From Rubrobacter taiwanensis (GTDB lineage Bacteria; Actinomycetota; Rubrobacteria; Rubrobacterales; Rubrobacteraceae): 64,000 nt of DNA. The position numbers and the translations under genes were made by a program. The notes beneath the pieces are model-generated. The model was not told the origin of the DNA. It saw only the letters and a program-made list of their open reading frames with translations, and made no database searches. Numbering within the stretch: the stretch's first letter is position 1; each line of letters starts with the position of its first letter. The stretch is taken from assembly GCF_004337705.1 (NCBI RefSeq), contig NZ_SKBU01000023.1:59629-123628 (forward strand), given 5' to 3'. Shown piece by piece: positions 9,465 to 17,642 of this stretch.

Positions 9465-9741
9465 CATTCTAGGATTACTCCGCAAGGAAGTCAACTACAA
9501 AGTGAGATTCCTCCCAGAGGAGTTCTTTAGCGGGCCTCGCTGCGTCGCAGCACGCGCCCTGGGCATTCCCCTGTGATCCGGGAATCGAAGACGATAAAGC
9601 GACCGTCTTCTTCGAAGCCCAGATACCCCATGATTATCTTTGTGGGAGCTACGCCCGCACCTACAAGCAACCCCACCTGCTTCGGTCCCAGTCCGCTTGT
9701 GGTTGCGCTTCTCCGGGAAGAGCCTGCCCTACGCTGGCAGC
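9465..9741 (-). other. Gap between lacI and SDR gene with an unassigned open frame
   Basis: This stretch has no recognisable gene. A minus-strand frame from about 9757 to 9527 (76 codons) reads like protein in its second half (VGLLVGAGVAPTKIIMGYLG, then FEEDGRFIVFDSRITGECPG) and could be the tail of a decayed enzyme or a short gene starting at an internal GTG. Its first part overlaps the SDR 3' end out of frame. I cannot assign a family. The lacI promoter must lie at the right side of the operator, within 9465-9520. Confidence 0.3.
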
Positions 9742-10518
9742 TCACCGGGCCAGCCATCCTCCGTCGACGACGAGGATGTGTCCGTTGACGTAGTCGGAGG
9801 CCCGGGAAGCCAGGAAGACGGCGGCTCCTGATATATCCTCCGGTTTGCCCCAGCGGCCTGCAGGAATGCGGGCGAGTATGGAGGCGTTGCGCTCCTCGTC
9901 TCTGCGCAATGGTTCGGTGTTCTTCGTCTCTATGTATCCCGGTGCTATGGCGTTAACCTGCACACCGTATGGTCCCCACTCGTTGGCCAGGGTCTTGGTA
10001 AGGCCGGCGACCGCGTGCTTGCTCGCAGCATACGAGGCAACGTTGATGCCTCCCTGGAAAGAGAGAACCGAAGCGACATTGATTATCTTCCCTTCGCCCC
10101 GCTCGAGCATCGGGCGGGCGATAGGCTGCGTGAGCAGGAACAGGGAGCTGAGGTTCGTCTGGATTACGCTATCCCAGCTCTCCCGCGAGAACTCGATGGC
10201 CGGTTCCCGCCTTATGATACCCGCGTTGTTCACCAGCACGTCGATTCGGTAGCGCTCTGCGATCTCTCTCCCTCTCCACTGAACGAGATCGGGATCGGAG
10301 AGATCCAGGACCACTGTTTCTGCGCGTCGACCGGTCTCGGTCACGAGCGTTCGGGTCTCCTGCATATCGGGCCGGCGTCCCAGAAGGATGAGATCCGCCC
10401 CTGCCTTCGCCAGCCCGATCGCAATAGCCTGACCCATCCCTGTTCGTGCCCCCGTAACGAGTGCTGTCTTGCCCCGAAGCGAAAACATCTCCTGCATATA
10501 CATCTCCTGCATATACAT
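9742..10518 (-). CDS. SDR-family oxidoreductase (gluconate/deoxygluconate dehydrogenase-like)
   Basis: Up to 258 aa. It has the classical short-chain dehydrogenase signature set: TGARTGMGQAIA for NAD(P), LVNNAG, catalytic Ser in NVASVLSF, YAASKHA for Tyr and Lys, and IAPGYIETKNT. The pattern is that of KduD/gluconate 5-dehydrogenase proteins acting on keto-sugar acids. The N-terminus is odd: a 15-nt unit ATGTATATGCAGGAG is repeated in tandem, giving possible starts at 10518, 10503 and 10488; homologues would begin near the third (MFSLRGKTALVTGA). It is last in the ABC-transporter operon, following a small open frame and the Gfo/Idh gene. Confidence 0.9.
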   Translation of the reverse strand: MYMQEMYMQEMFSLRGKTALVTGARTGMGQAIAIGLAKAGADLILLGRRPDMQETRTLVTETGRRAETVVLDLSDPDLVQWRGREIAERYRIDVLVNNAGIIRREPAIEFSRESWDSVIQTNLSSLFLLTQPIARPMLERGEGKIINVASVLSFQGGINVASYAASKHAVAGLTKTLANEWGPYGVQVNAIAPGYIETKNTEPLRRDEERNASILARIPAGRWGKPEDISGAAVFLASRASDYVNGHILVVDGGWLAR

Positions 10519-10529
10519 GATCGTTCACT

Positions 10530-10557
10530 CTCCCGTCTAGATCTGCTCGGACGGGAG
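10530..10557 (-). promoter_or_regulatory. Hairpin that can cover the SDR ribosome site
   Basis: CTCCCGTC at 10557-10550 (read on the minus strand) and GACGGGAG at 10537-10530 pair over 8 bp with a 12-nt loop. The right arm contains GGGAG, the best ribosome site for the ATG at 10518, so folding would hide it. A regulatory effect is inference. Confidence 0.35.
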
Positions 10558-10641
10558 CTCCTCAGGATCTGCCGATACATATCCCGTCAGTCCGAACACG
10601 GCAGCGACACAGCCGATGAGAAACAGCACTTTGGGGTGCAA
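10537..10641 (-). CDS. Possible 34-aa single-helix membrane peptide
   Basis: TTG at 10641 lies 9 nt after GGGAGG and opens a 34-residue frame: MHPKVLFLIGCVAAVFGLTG, then YVSADPEELPSEQI. It has one hydrophobic segment (residues 5-21) and an acidic tail, the normal look of a small membrane protein. It fills the space between the Gfo/Idh and SDR genes on the same strand. No family is recognised, and the TTG start makes it uncertain; it could also be the remnant of a longer protein because the frame is stopped immediately upstream. Confidence 0.35.
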   Translation of the reverse strand: MHPKVLFLIGCVAAVFGLTGYVSADPEELPSEQI

Positions 10642-10666
10642 CAGAATCTGCCTCCCGGTGTCTCAT

Positions 10667-11698
10667 TCAATCAGCCTGGCCTCCGCCTTCCAGTGGGAGC
10701 TTCACGGGAGCGCCACGCCGTATAGAGATCTTCAGTGCCTCGACTATCTCTTGCGCGTAGCGTGCCTCACGCAGGCTCATGACCGGAGGCTCACCGTACA
10801 GAACCGAGGTGATAAAGGCGCTGATGCTCGCCCGGAGAGCCCCTTCCACGCCTTCTCGCCCTGCCGGCCAGTTGGCCAGGTCCGGTAACTTGTAACCCTC
10901 GGAGTCTGCGATAGCGAGACCGTGATTCGCGCCCTCGATGAAGACCCCGCCGCCCGTGCCGACGACCTCCAGCGCGGCATCGAGAGGAGCGGGTACGTTC
11001 GGCGGCAGGACCCAGCTGGTCTCCAGGAGTCCCACGGCACCGTTGGCGAAGCGCAGCACGGCAGCGACTGCATCCTCGCGCCCCCATTCGGCAGACCGCT
11101 TGACCACACTTTCGGCGTACACGCGCTCGACCGCGCACTCGTTGAGCCACACCATGACGTCGAGGTCGTGTATCGCCGTCGAGATCAGCAGGTCGGTCCA
11201 CGGCCCGTACACTTCCGCGCCGAGGGAGGTCCCCCTGCGGCGAGCGAAGATCGTGCAGGGCTCCCCCACCGTCCCGTCGCCCATCGCCCACTTGGCCCGC
11301 ACGTACCGGGGATCGGAGCGGAGGATGAAGTTGACCATCGTCGTAACCCCGGTCTTCTCGACCTCCAGGATAAGCCGGTCCACCTCGGGCAGGGTCGGGG
11401 CGAGGGGTTTTTCGAGCAAGAGGTGCTTGCCAGCCCTGGCGCAAGCCACGGCCGGATCGTAGCGATGTTGCTCGGGCGTCGCAACCGTGACCGCGTCTAT
11501 CTCCTCCTGAGCGAGCATGTCGGAGACGCTGGCGTACCAGGGAACGCCGAGTTCGGTGCCGACCTCGCGCGCCCGCTCCTCGTTTACGTCCACTACGGCG
11601 ACCAGCTCCGTCCGGGGATCATCCCGGTAGACGCGAGCGTGGAGCGTGCCGATCATCCCAACACCTATGACTGCGGCGCGCAAGGTGTTCTCAGCCAT
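10667..11698 (-). CDS. Gfo/Idh/MocA-family NAD(P)-dependent oxidoreductase
   Basis: 343 aa, standard length. The Rossmann motif AVIGVGMIGTLHARVY begins at residue 9, the family motif EKPLAPT near 95 carries the catalytic lysine, and the C-terminal sheet domain has the conserved HDLDVMVWL histidine/aspartate near residue 178. These enzymes oxidise a ring or chain hydroxyl of sugars and cyclitols; myo-inositol dehydrogenase (IolG) belongs here. It overlaps the MBL-fold gene by 8 nt and belongs to the ABC-transporter operon, so its substrate is probably what that transporter imports, possibly a cyclitol. Confidence 0.92.
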   Translation of the reverse strand: MAENTLRAAVIGVGMIGTLHARVYRDDPRTELVAVVDVNEERAREVGTELGVPWYASVSDMLAQEEIDAVTVATPEQHRYDPAVACARAGKHLLLEKPLAPTLPEVDRLILEVEKTGVTTMVNFILRSDPRYVRAKWAMGDGTVGEPCTIFARRRGTSLGAEVYGPWTDLLISTAIHDLDVMVWLNECAVERVYAESVVKRSAEWGREDAVAAVLRFANGAVGLLETSWVLPPNVPAPLDAALEVVGTGGGVFIEGANHGLAIADSEGYKLPDLANWPAGREGVEGALRASISAFITSVLYGEPPVMSLREARYAQEIVEALKISIRRGAPVKLPLEGGGQAD

Positions 11699-12452
11699 CG
11701 CTCTCCGGCCGGAACGCCCGGTCGTGCCCGGGGAGGACCAGGCCGGGCTCCCAGGCGTACAGGCGGTCGAGGCTTGCGTTCAGCTGCTTGAGCTGCTCCT
11801 CCGTGTACCAGTGAGAGAAGCGACGTTCGAGATATTCGGTGCGGGTCATCACCGCATCTCCGGCGACGACCGTTCGTTCCTCGCCGCCATCGACCAGCAA
11901 GCTGATGTGTCCGGGGGTGTGCCCCGGCGTTGCTACAGCGGTCACGCCGGAGCAGAGCTCAAGCTCGCCGCCGGCGGGAACCTCGGTTAGCGCTCCCATG
12001 GTGGACAGGCGGGCGCCGGTCTCCTCGGCACCGTACAGCTCCCGCGCGAAGTCCAGCTCGCCCTCGCCGATCACGAGCTCTTTTCCTCGCAGGGTGAAGA
12101 TGCTCGACATGTGGTCGTGGTGGGAATGGGTGCAGACGACCAGATCCACGTCCTCGAAGCCTAGGCCGAACCGGCGCAGGGCAAGCCCCAGCGTCCCGTA
12201 GAAGCCCACATGATGATTGCCCGGATCGACCAGGATGTTGCGCTCGCCCCTGATGAGGGCGGTGGTCGCTACCGGCAGGAAGCCGAGGTTGGCGTCGAAG
12301 AGGGTCTGGCGTCCGGGATCGACCCCGAATAAAGCCTCCATCCGGTCGAGCTGCATGTCCGCGCTGCCGGCCACGTGGTAGACGACCTCGTCCTCGTGCA
12401 GGCTGAACCGGAGACAGAAGGGCTGGATGAGTATGTCGACGCGCGGTCTCAT
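11691..12452 (-). CDS. MBL-fold metallo-hydrolase
   Basis: 253 aa. The zinc motif HSHHDH lies at residues 109-114, with the later ligands in GHTPGHISLLVDGG and VLPGHDRAF, and the Asp ligand in AGDAVMTR. The arrangement matches the AHL-lactonase/hydroxyacylglutathione hydrolase type of the superfamily, so it should cleave an ester, lactone or thioester with two metal ions. The start overlaps the upstream gene stop by 4 nt (ATGA). In this operon a sugar-lactone hydrolase working after the Gfo/Idh dehydrogenase is a reasonable guess; quorum-signal cleavage is less likely from context. Confidence 0.88.
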   Translation of the reverse strand: MRPRVDILIQPFCLRFSLHEDEVVYHVAGSADMQLDRMEALFGVDPGRQTLFDANLGFLPVATTALIRGERNILVDPGNHHVGFYGTLGLALRRFGLGFEDVDLVVCTHSHHDHMSSIFTLRGKELVIGEGELDFARELYGAEETGARLSTMGALTEVPAGGELELCSGVTAVATPGHTPGHISLLVDGGEERTVVAGDAVMTRTEYLERRFSHWYTEEQLKQLNASLDRLYAWEPGLVLPGHDRAFRPESDG

Positions 12453-13654
12453 ATGGCGGACACCGTCCTCGCTGCGGATGCGATCCAGTCCAGAGCCGGG
12501 AGCGGCATGAAGCCGTAGTTGTAGAAGGAGAAACCGGCCGCGTGGGGCGCAAGCGGCTCCAGCTGCCGGCGCAGGCTCTCCTCCGAATCCGTCTGGGGTA
12601 AGATCGCCCGGATTGCGGCGACCATCGGCTTCTCGCCGGCGAGCAGCTCGACGTACTGCCTCACTTTCTGGCGGTGTAATCCAGGGTCAGCGAAGTAGAA
12701 GGTCGGGTGTATCTCGTCGATGAGCGGGAGTTGCCGGGAGATGTCGACGCCGTTCTCCCATGCGCGGCCGTCGGGGCCGTTCGGGTAGAGCGGTCCGAAA
12801 TCCAGGAGGGCCAGGCGTGCCGGCGAGGACTCCCTAACCGCACCGGCGATATCGGTGAGCAGTGAGACTAGAGCGTCCTGCCGCAGCTTCAGAAAACCGG
12901 AGAACTCGCCGCCGGCCGCTTCGTGCAGCTCCGCCCAGCTCATCTCGGGAATTCCGGCGAAGGGATCGGCGAAGTGCCGGTCCAGCGTCTCGCGCGTCCA
13001 CCCGCGCACGGAGACGAGGTCTACATCCCTCTCTGAAGCCGCCTCCAGGCAGCTTGGACAGAAGCAGAGGCTCATGAGGAAGTCCACGGTCGGGCCGGTC
13101 GGGACCCCGATCACCTCGTGGTGGTAGCCGTGCCTGAAAGGCATGTACTCCAGCGACTCAAGCAGGAGCCTGTCGGGGGCTACGTTCGCGGCAATGTCCC
13201 GGGCGACGGCCACGAGGTACGCCCGGACATCCGGGTTGTTGGCGCACAGGTCGGTGTAGATGCGGTCGCCGAAGGCGTTCTCGACCGCGCAGTCCGGGTA
13301 AGCAAACCCGACGCCGCTGTTGTGTAGACAGAGTGTCCACGCCGTAACCTCGAGCCCCAGCCGATCAGCCTCGTTGCGAAGCTCTGTCCAGAAACCGCCG
13401 GCTCCCTCCCAAACCGGCGGTTCGATGCGCAGCCGCCCGTACCAGCTCGCATCGGGACGGAAGTACAGCGTTCCCGAGCGCGGGAAGACCACGCGTCGTT
13501 TGGGGTTGTGGACGTGCAGAAACTTGCCGGCGTGGTAGACCGCTGCTACGTTCACTCCGGTAGCTCCGGCCCGATCCCGCATCGTCTTCAGTGCCTCGCC
13601 AACACCCTCGTCGGCGAGGTCCCACGGGTAGGTCCAGATCGAAACTTCGGTCAT
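12449..13654 (-). CDS. Glycosidase-like TIM-barrel protein of unknown function
   Basis: 401 aa from ATG 13654, which has AGGAGG 5 nt upstream. I do not recognise a named family with certainty. The opening strand (EVSIWTYPWDLADEG), HAGKFLHVH, the central EVTAWTLCLHNS and the motif CFCPSC at residues 197-202 resemble the 'hypothetical glycoside hydrolase' TIM barrels (GHL type), in which a CxCxxC motif follows a conserved barrel strand. No signal peptide is present, so it acts in the cytoplasm. It sits between a creatininase-family hydrolase and an MBL hydrolase in the sugar ABC operon and might release the cyclitol or sugar from an imported glycoside. Confidence 0.6.
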   Translation of the reverse strand: MTEVSIWTYPWDLADEGVGEALKTMRDRAGATGVNVAAVYHAGKFLHVHNPKRRVVFPRSGTLYFRPDASWYGRLRIEPPVWEGAGGFWTELRNEADRLGLEVTAWTLCLHNSGVGFAYPDCAVENAFGDRIYTDLCANNPDVRAYLVAVARDIAANVAPDRLLLESLEYMPFRHGYHHEVIGVPTGPTVDFLMSLCFCPSCLEAASERDVDLVSVRGWTRETLDRHFADPFAGIPEMSWAELHEAAGGEFSGFLKLRQDALVSLLTDIAGAVRESSPARLALLDFGPLYPNGPDGRAWENGVDISRQLPLIDEIHPTFYFADPGLHRQKVRQYVELLAGEKPMVAAIRAILPQTDSEESLRRQLEPLAPHAAGFSFYNYGFMPLPALDWIASAARTVSAI

Positions 13655-13662
13655 CGCACCTC

Positions 13663-14457
13663 CTAGATAGTCTGCGGTCTGTCCCAGTCCCAACCGTAGA
13701 ACTCCCGGATAAAGGCGGCGATTCGCTCGGCTACTGCCGCCAGCAGCTCCTCGCCCCGCTCGCCCGTGCTCGCCGTGGGATCGCCCAGGATGCCATCCTC
13801 GGTGAGCTCGGAGAAGGCGAAGGTCACCGCGACCGGAGCGCCGACGGCGAGATCTCCACTCAGAAAATCGGAGTTGGGAAACCAGGTTGCGTCACGAGCG
13901 TGTTCTTCGCGCACGAGCTCCGGACGCGCCGCAAGCATCAAGGCCGTCTCCATCTCGCACGCATGGTCTATCCCCCCCGGTCTCGAGCGGCGCCACCCGG
14001 TGATCTTAGGGAGCACGAAGTCCCAGTAGCTGGCCGCCGCCGCCCGCACGCCGTGCTGAAAGCGCAGCTGCTGCACGGCTGATCGGAGCAAGTTAGCGTT
14101 GCCCCCGTGGCCGTTCAGGAGCAGGATCTTGCGCGCCCCGTGGTGCCACAGGCTACGCGCCACCTGGCTTACCAGCTCGATGAAGGTCGAGAGCTCCAGC
14201 GTGACGCTGCCGGGGAAATCCATGTGATGGGGAGAGAACCCGGTCCAGATCGGAGGCGTGACGAGCGCCGGCACTCCCTCTTCTGCGGCGAGCCGGCACG
14301 CCCGCTCGGCCGCCACGCTGCACAGACGCCAGTCGGTCTCCAGGGGCAGATGCCCTCCATGCTGCTCGGTCGCCCCTATGGGGACCACGAAGACGGTTCC
14401 CCGCTCGATCGCCTCGCGGACTTCCGGCCAGGTTCGGTCAGCCAGGAGAACGCTCAC
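13663..14457 (-). CDS. Second creatininase-family hydrolase
   Basis: 264 aa, the typical family length. All metal motifs are canonical: VVPIGATEQHGGHLPLETD near residue 25, LLNGHGGNANLLRSAV near 112 and HACEMETALML near 166. It differs clearly from the 300-aa family member at 7421-8323, so the two are not recent duplicates. It starts 43 nt after the ABC permease. The family includes creatininase, mycofactocin MftE and the inositol-ring hydrolase IolN; the sugar ABC transporter and Gfo/Idh dehydrogenase next to it favour a ring-opening or amide-hydrolysing step in catabolism. Confidence 0.88.
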   Translation of the reverse strand: MSVLLADRTWPEVREAIERGTVFVVPIGATEQHGGHLPLETDWRLCSVAAERACRLAAEEGVPALVTPPIWTGFSPHHMDFPGSVTLELSTFIELVSQVARSLWHHGARKILLLNGHGGNANLLRSAVQQLRFQHGVRAAAASYWDFVLPKITGWRRSRPGGIDHACEMETALMLAARPELVREEHARDATWFPNSDFLSGDLAVGAPVAVTFAFSELTEDGILGDPTASTGERGEELLAAVAERIAAFIREFYGWDWDRPQTI

Positions 14458-14500
14458 TCAAACACCTCCTTGTCGAACGGCCAAATTCTCACGATTGATC

Positions 14501-15325
14501 TCATCGCTCAGCTCCCGTGGTGATCACCTGCGAGATCGCCCGCTGGAAGACGACAGTAAGGACTATGAGGGGAAGCGCCGTCAGGACGGCGGCCGCCGCC
14601 AGCTGGCCGATCTCGATCTCGTAGGTGGACCTGTACAGACCGAGGGTAACCGTGAGTATCCTGAGTTCCCGGGTGAAGAGCAGCGGCGTCAGGAATTCGA
14701 TCCACGCGAGGATGAAGCCCATAAGGAGCCCGGCCCCGATGCCGGGCTTCATCAGAGGCAGCACGACGCGGACGAGGATCTGCAGGCGGTTGGCACCGTC
14801 GATCATCGCTGCCTCTTCGATCTGTACCGGAATCGCCTTGAGGAAGGCGCCGAGGATCCAGACCATAAACGGCAAAATGAATGCCACGTAGGGGATTACG
14901 AGGCCGGTGAAGGTGTCGAGGAGCCCGAACTGCGCCGCCCGCACGTAGAGCGGCAGCACGAAGAGGATCGTGGGCAGGAGGTAGATCGAAACCAGCCCGG
15001 CGAGTATGTAAGAGCGCCCGGGCAACGGAAGCCTGTACAGAGCGTATGTCGCCGGGAGGGCGAGCGCCACGGCTATCACGGCCGTCAGCACAGAGACGGT
15101 GAAGCTGTTCATCATCGCCTCCCTGATTGGGACTATGTGTCCCGGATCCAGGACGGCCTGGTAGTGACCGAGCTCGATGTAACGAGGGATGAAGTTAACG
15201 TCCCGCGACCGGATATCCTGCTCTCGCTGGATGCTCGTGAGCACGACGCCGTACAGGGGGAAAGCGATAACGACCAGGACGGCGAGGGCCGCCGGGTAGA
15301 CCCAGAGCCTGCGCAGCGCCTTCAC
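14501..15325 (-). CDS. Carbohydrate ABC transporter permease (MalG type)
   Basis: 274 aa from GTG 15325, whose first bases overlap the stop of the partner permease (GTGA). A longer in-frame reading to 15724 is a shadow of the partner gene. Six membrane helices are seen and the ATPase-contact loop EEAAMIDGANRLQILVRVVLP (EAA motif with the invariant glycine) near residue 190, split here by its conserved core DGAN. It forms the import channel with the MalF-type permease. No ATPase is encoded in the operon, so a shared MsmX/UgpC-type ATPase elsewhere must power it. Confidence 0.93.
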   Translation of the reverse strand: MKALRRLWVYPAALAVLVVIAFPLYGVVLTSIQREQDIRSRDVNFIPRYIELGHYQAVLDPGHIVPIREAMMNSFTVSVLTAVIAVALALPATYALYRLPLPGRSYILAGLVSIYLLPTILFVLPLYVRAAQFGLLDTFTGLVIPYVAFILPFMVWILGAFLKAIPVQIEEAAMIDGANRLQILVRVVLPLMKPGIGAGLLMGFILAWIEFLTPLLFTRELRILTVTLGLYRSTYEIEIGQLAAAAVLTALPLIVLTVVFQRAISQVITTGAER

Positions 15326-16275
15326 GACGCCACCTCCCCGCTCCGGATCCTCGCCCGCCAGCGCAAGAAGGCGAGAACGGCGATCACCAGCAACGTGAGC
15401 AGAGAGAGAATGTATGCGGTAGCCGCAGCTTGCCCGAAGGAGAACTCCTGGAAGCTCTGGCGGTACACGAGGTAGTTCAACGTCGTCGTTCCCATCCGGG
15501 GACCACCCTGCGTAAGCACGAAGATAGTGTCGAACGCCTTCATCGCCCACACGAACATGAAGATAGTAACCGGCAGCAGTATCGGCCACATGAGCGGCAC
15601 GGTAAGGTAGCGGAATTTCTGCCAGGCGTTTGCTCCGTCGACGGACGCCGCCTCGTAGGTCTCGGGCGGGATCGTCTGCAGGCCGGCGAGGATGAAGAGC
15701 GTGGCGAAGGGGATCCAACGCCACACCTCGGCAATGATGACCGCGTGGAGGGCGAGAACCGGATCTCCGAGCCAGATGATGTTCCCCTCCCCCCCGGCGG
15801 TCCGTATGAGCCCGTTGATAAACCCGAAGTCGGCGTGGAACATCTGGCTCCAGAGCACGCCCGAGACCACCGGCGGGAGCGCCCAGGGGAGCAGCACGAT
15901 AACCCGCAGGAAGTTGCGGCCCCGGAAGCGTTCCTTGAGCAGCAACGCGATCAGGAACGCGGGAACGGTCGTGAGAACTACGACCATCAGCCCGAAGTAG
16001 AGGGTGCGCAGGACCACCGCTTTGAACTCCTCGCTGGCCACGGCACCGCGGAAGTGCTCCAGCCCGACGAAACGATCGATGCGCAGACTGGCTACCTCAA
16101 GCTCCGAGAAGCTGTACAGCAGCGTGGCGACCGCCGGATAGAGGTAGACCCCGCAAACGATCAGGATCGTCGGAGCGATGAACGCGACCGCAAGCCACGT
16201 CTCAGGCCGAACCCGTCCTCGCCTGGGCCGGGCCGCCGGAGCTATCCGCGCAGGCGCATCCCGACGCCCCTTCAC
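15322..16275 (-). CDS. Carbohydrate ABC transporter permease (MalF type)
   Basis: 317 aa from GTG 16275, preceded by GGAGG at 4 nt spacing. An arginine-rich tail precedes six helices, beginning TWLAVAFIAPTILIVCG. The EAA loop is YEAASVDGANAWQKFRYLTV near residue 215. It follows the binding-protein stop by 26 nt and overlaps the MalG-type gene by 4 nt, so the three are made together. The family (CUT1) imports oligosaccharides, glycerol phosphate and polyols. Confidence 0.93.
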   Translation of the reverse strand: MKGRRDAPARIAPAARPRRGRVRPETWLAVAFIAPTILIVCGVYLYPAVATLLYSFSELEVASLRIDRFVGLEHFRGAVASEEFKAVVLRTLYFGLMVVVLTTVPAFLIALLLKERFRGRNFLRVIVLLPWALPPVVSGVLWSQMFHADFGFINGLIRTAGGEGNIIWLGDPVLALHAVIIAEVWRWIPFATLFILAGLQTIPPETYEAASVDGANAWQKFRYLTVPLMWPILLPVTIFMFVWAMKAFDTIFVLTQGGPRMGTTTLNYLVYRQSFQEFSFGQAAATAYILSLLTLLVIAVLAFLRWRARIRSGEVAS

Positions 16276-16301
16276 CGCCCTCCGGGTCGTTCGCCCGCCC
16301 T

Positions 16302-17642
16302 TTATTGTCCCTCCTCCCTCCGCTCCCGGATCCTCCTCACCGCATCGTCCATCGCCTCCCTGGGCGACTTCTGCCGGCCGAGAGCCTCCGAGATCTGGTT
16401 CGCGAGTATCTCCGCCCACACGGGCCTATCCGGCGACCACCCCCCATCTACAGGATACTCGTACGACTGGCGGATCGCTGCGTAGAATGGAAACCTCTCC
16501 AAGAGCGCCTCGTCCTCCAACAACTCAGCGTGGATCGGAGCCCATCCGGACTCTGCGACCACCCTCTGGCCTTCGAGCGACGAGAGAAGCTCGATGAACC
16601 GCCAACCCTCGTCCTCGTTCTCGGAGTACACGGGGACGGCGAAGTACTCGGAGCCATCTACCGAAGCGCTGGTCTCCACAGCGGGGTTGGGCGCAAAACC
16701 GTTCTCACCCGCAATGTTGGAATCCTCAGCCGAGCTCGCGAGATCGGCGATAAAAGGCCAGGTAATGAAGAAGGCGCGGTTGCCGTTAAGGAAGCCCGGC
16801 GAGGCGTCAAAGACCCAGGTGTACGTCGTCACGGCCGGGTCGATCACCTCATGGGTGTGCAGGAGATCGACCAGCTTCTCCGTCGCCGCAATCCCGGCCT
16901 CGCTGTTCATGGCCGGCTGGCCGTCTTCGTCCAGGAAGCTTCCACCGTGCATCTGCAGCAGGCTGCCCCACGTCCAGAGCACGTGAGTTCCGGCCCAGGC
17001 GTCAGTGAGCCCGTATATGTTGCGGTCCACGTCGGTCACCTCTCTGGCGAACTCCACCATCGTGTCCCAGGAATTCGGCGTCCTATGCCACTCGGCAGGC
17101 GCCTCCGGATCGAGGCCCGCGTCAGCCAGCAACCTCTTGTTCCAGTGCAGGATGGGACAACCGATGGTCCAGGGAACGGCGTAGATCGTCCCCTCGTAGG
17201 TGGCGGCGCCGAGCGAGCGCTCTACGAGCGTGCCCTGCTCGCGAACGCGCCCGATCATCTCGGTCGCCTCGACGAGCCAGCCCTTGTCGGCGACCTCGGC
17301 TCCCAGCTCGGCCGTCAGAAATACGGAGTCCCAGGGCGACCGCCGCGCGAGGAAAGCCGTCGTAACTTTGCTTCGCAGATCCGGGGTCGTAACCTCCTCG
17401 ATCTGCGGCTCTACCCCGTACTCCCCCTCGTACATCCGGGCGACCTCCCGCACGGGCTCCATGTGCGACCCCATAAGCACAGAGAGCGCGCCGGTAAACT
17501 CCTCGCCAGGACCCTGCTCTGCCTCCTGCTGGCCCGTTCCACATCCCGAAAGCGGTCCGAATACCCCCAGGGCAGCCGTGAGGCATGCGCTCCGGGTCAG
17601 AAATTCCCTCCGGCTCAACCGGCTAGCTTCGTCTCTTCCCAT
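16302..17642 (-). CDS. Carbohydrate ABC transporter substrate-binding lipoprotein
   Basis: 446 aa from ATG 17642, which has GGAGG 5 nt upstream; an upstream ATG at 17717 lacks one. The N-terminus SRREFLTRSACLTAALG carries a twin-arginine-like pair and ends in a lipobox LSGC with Cys34, so it is an exported lipoprotein, perhaps through Tat. The mature domain has CUT1-type features (SVLMGSHMEPVREVARMYEG at the start, YAVPWTIGCPILHWNK near 125). It is first in the nine-gene catabolic operon and has a clear promoter 280 nt upstream (17921-17949). Confidence 0.92.
   Translation of the reverse strand: MGRDEASRLSRREFLTRSACLTAALGVFGPLSGCGTGQQEAEQGPGEEFTGALSVLMGSHMEPVREVARMYEGEYGVEPQIEEVTTPDLRSKVTTAFLARRSPWDSVFLTAELGAEVADKGWLVEATEMIGRVREQGTLVERSLGAATYEGTIYAVPWTIGCPILHWNKRLLADAGLDPEAPAEWHRTPNSWDTMVEFAREVTDVDRNIYGLTDAWAGTHVLWTWGSLLQMHGGSFLDEDGQPAMNSEAGIAATEKLVDLLHTHEVIDPAVTTYTWVFDASPGFLNGNRAFFITWPFIADLASSAEDSNIAGENGFAPNPAVETSASVDGSEYFAVPVYSENEDEGWRFIELLSSLEGQRVVAESGWAPIHAELLEDEALLERFPFYAAIRQSYEYPVDGGWSPDRPVWAEILANQISEALGRQKSPREAMDDAVRRIRERREEGQ

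Noticed and set aside
13655..13693. Thirteen-residue extension of the TIM-barrel protein
   Set aside because: It would overlap the creatininase-family stop; ATG 13654 has a perfect AGGAGG.
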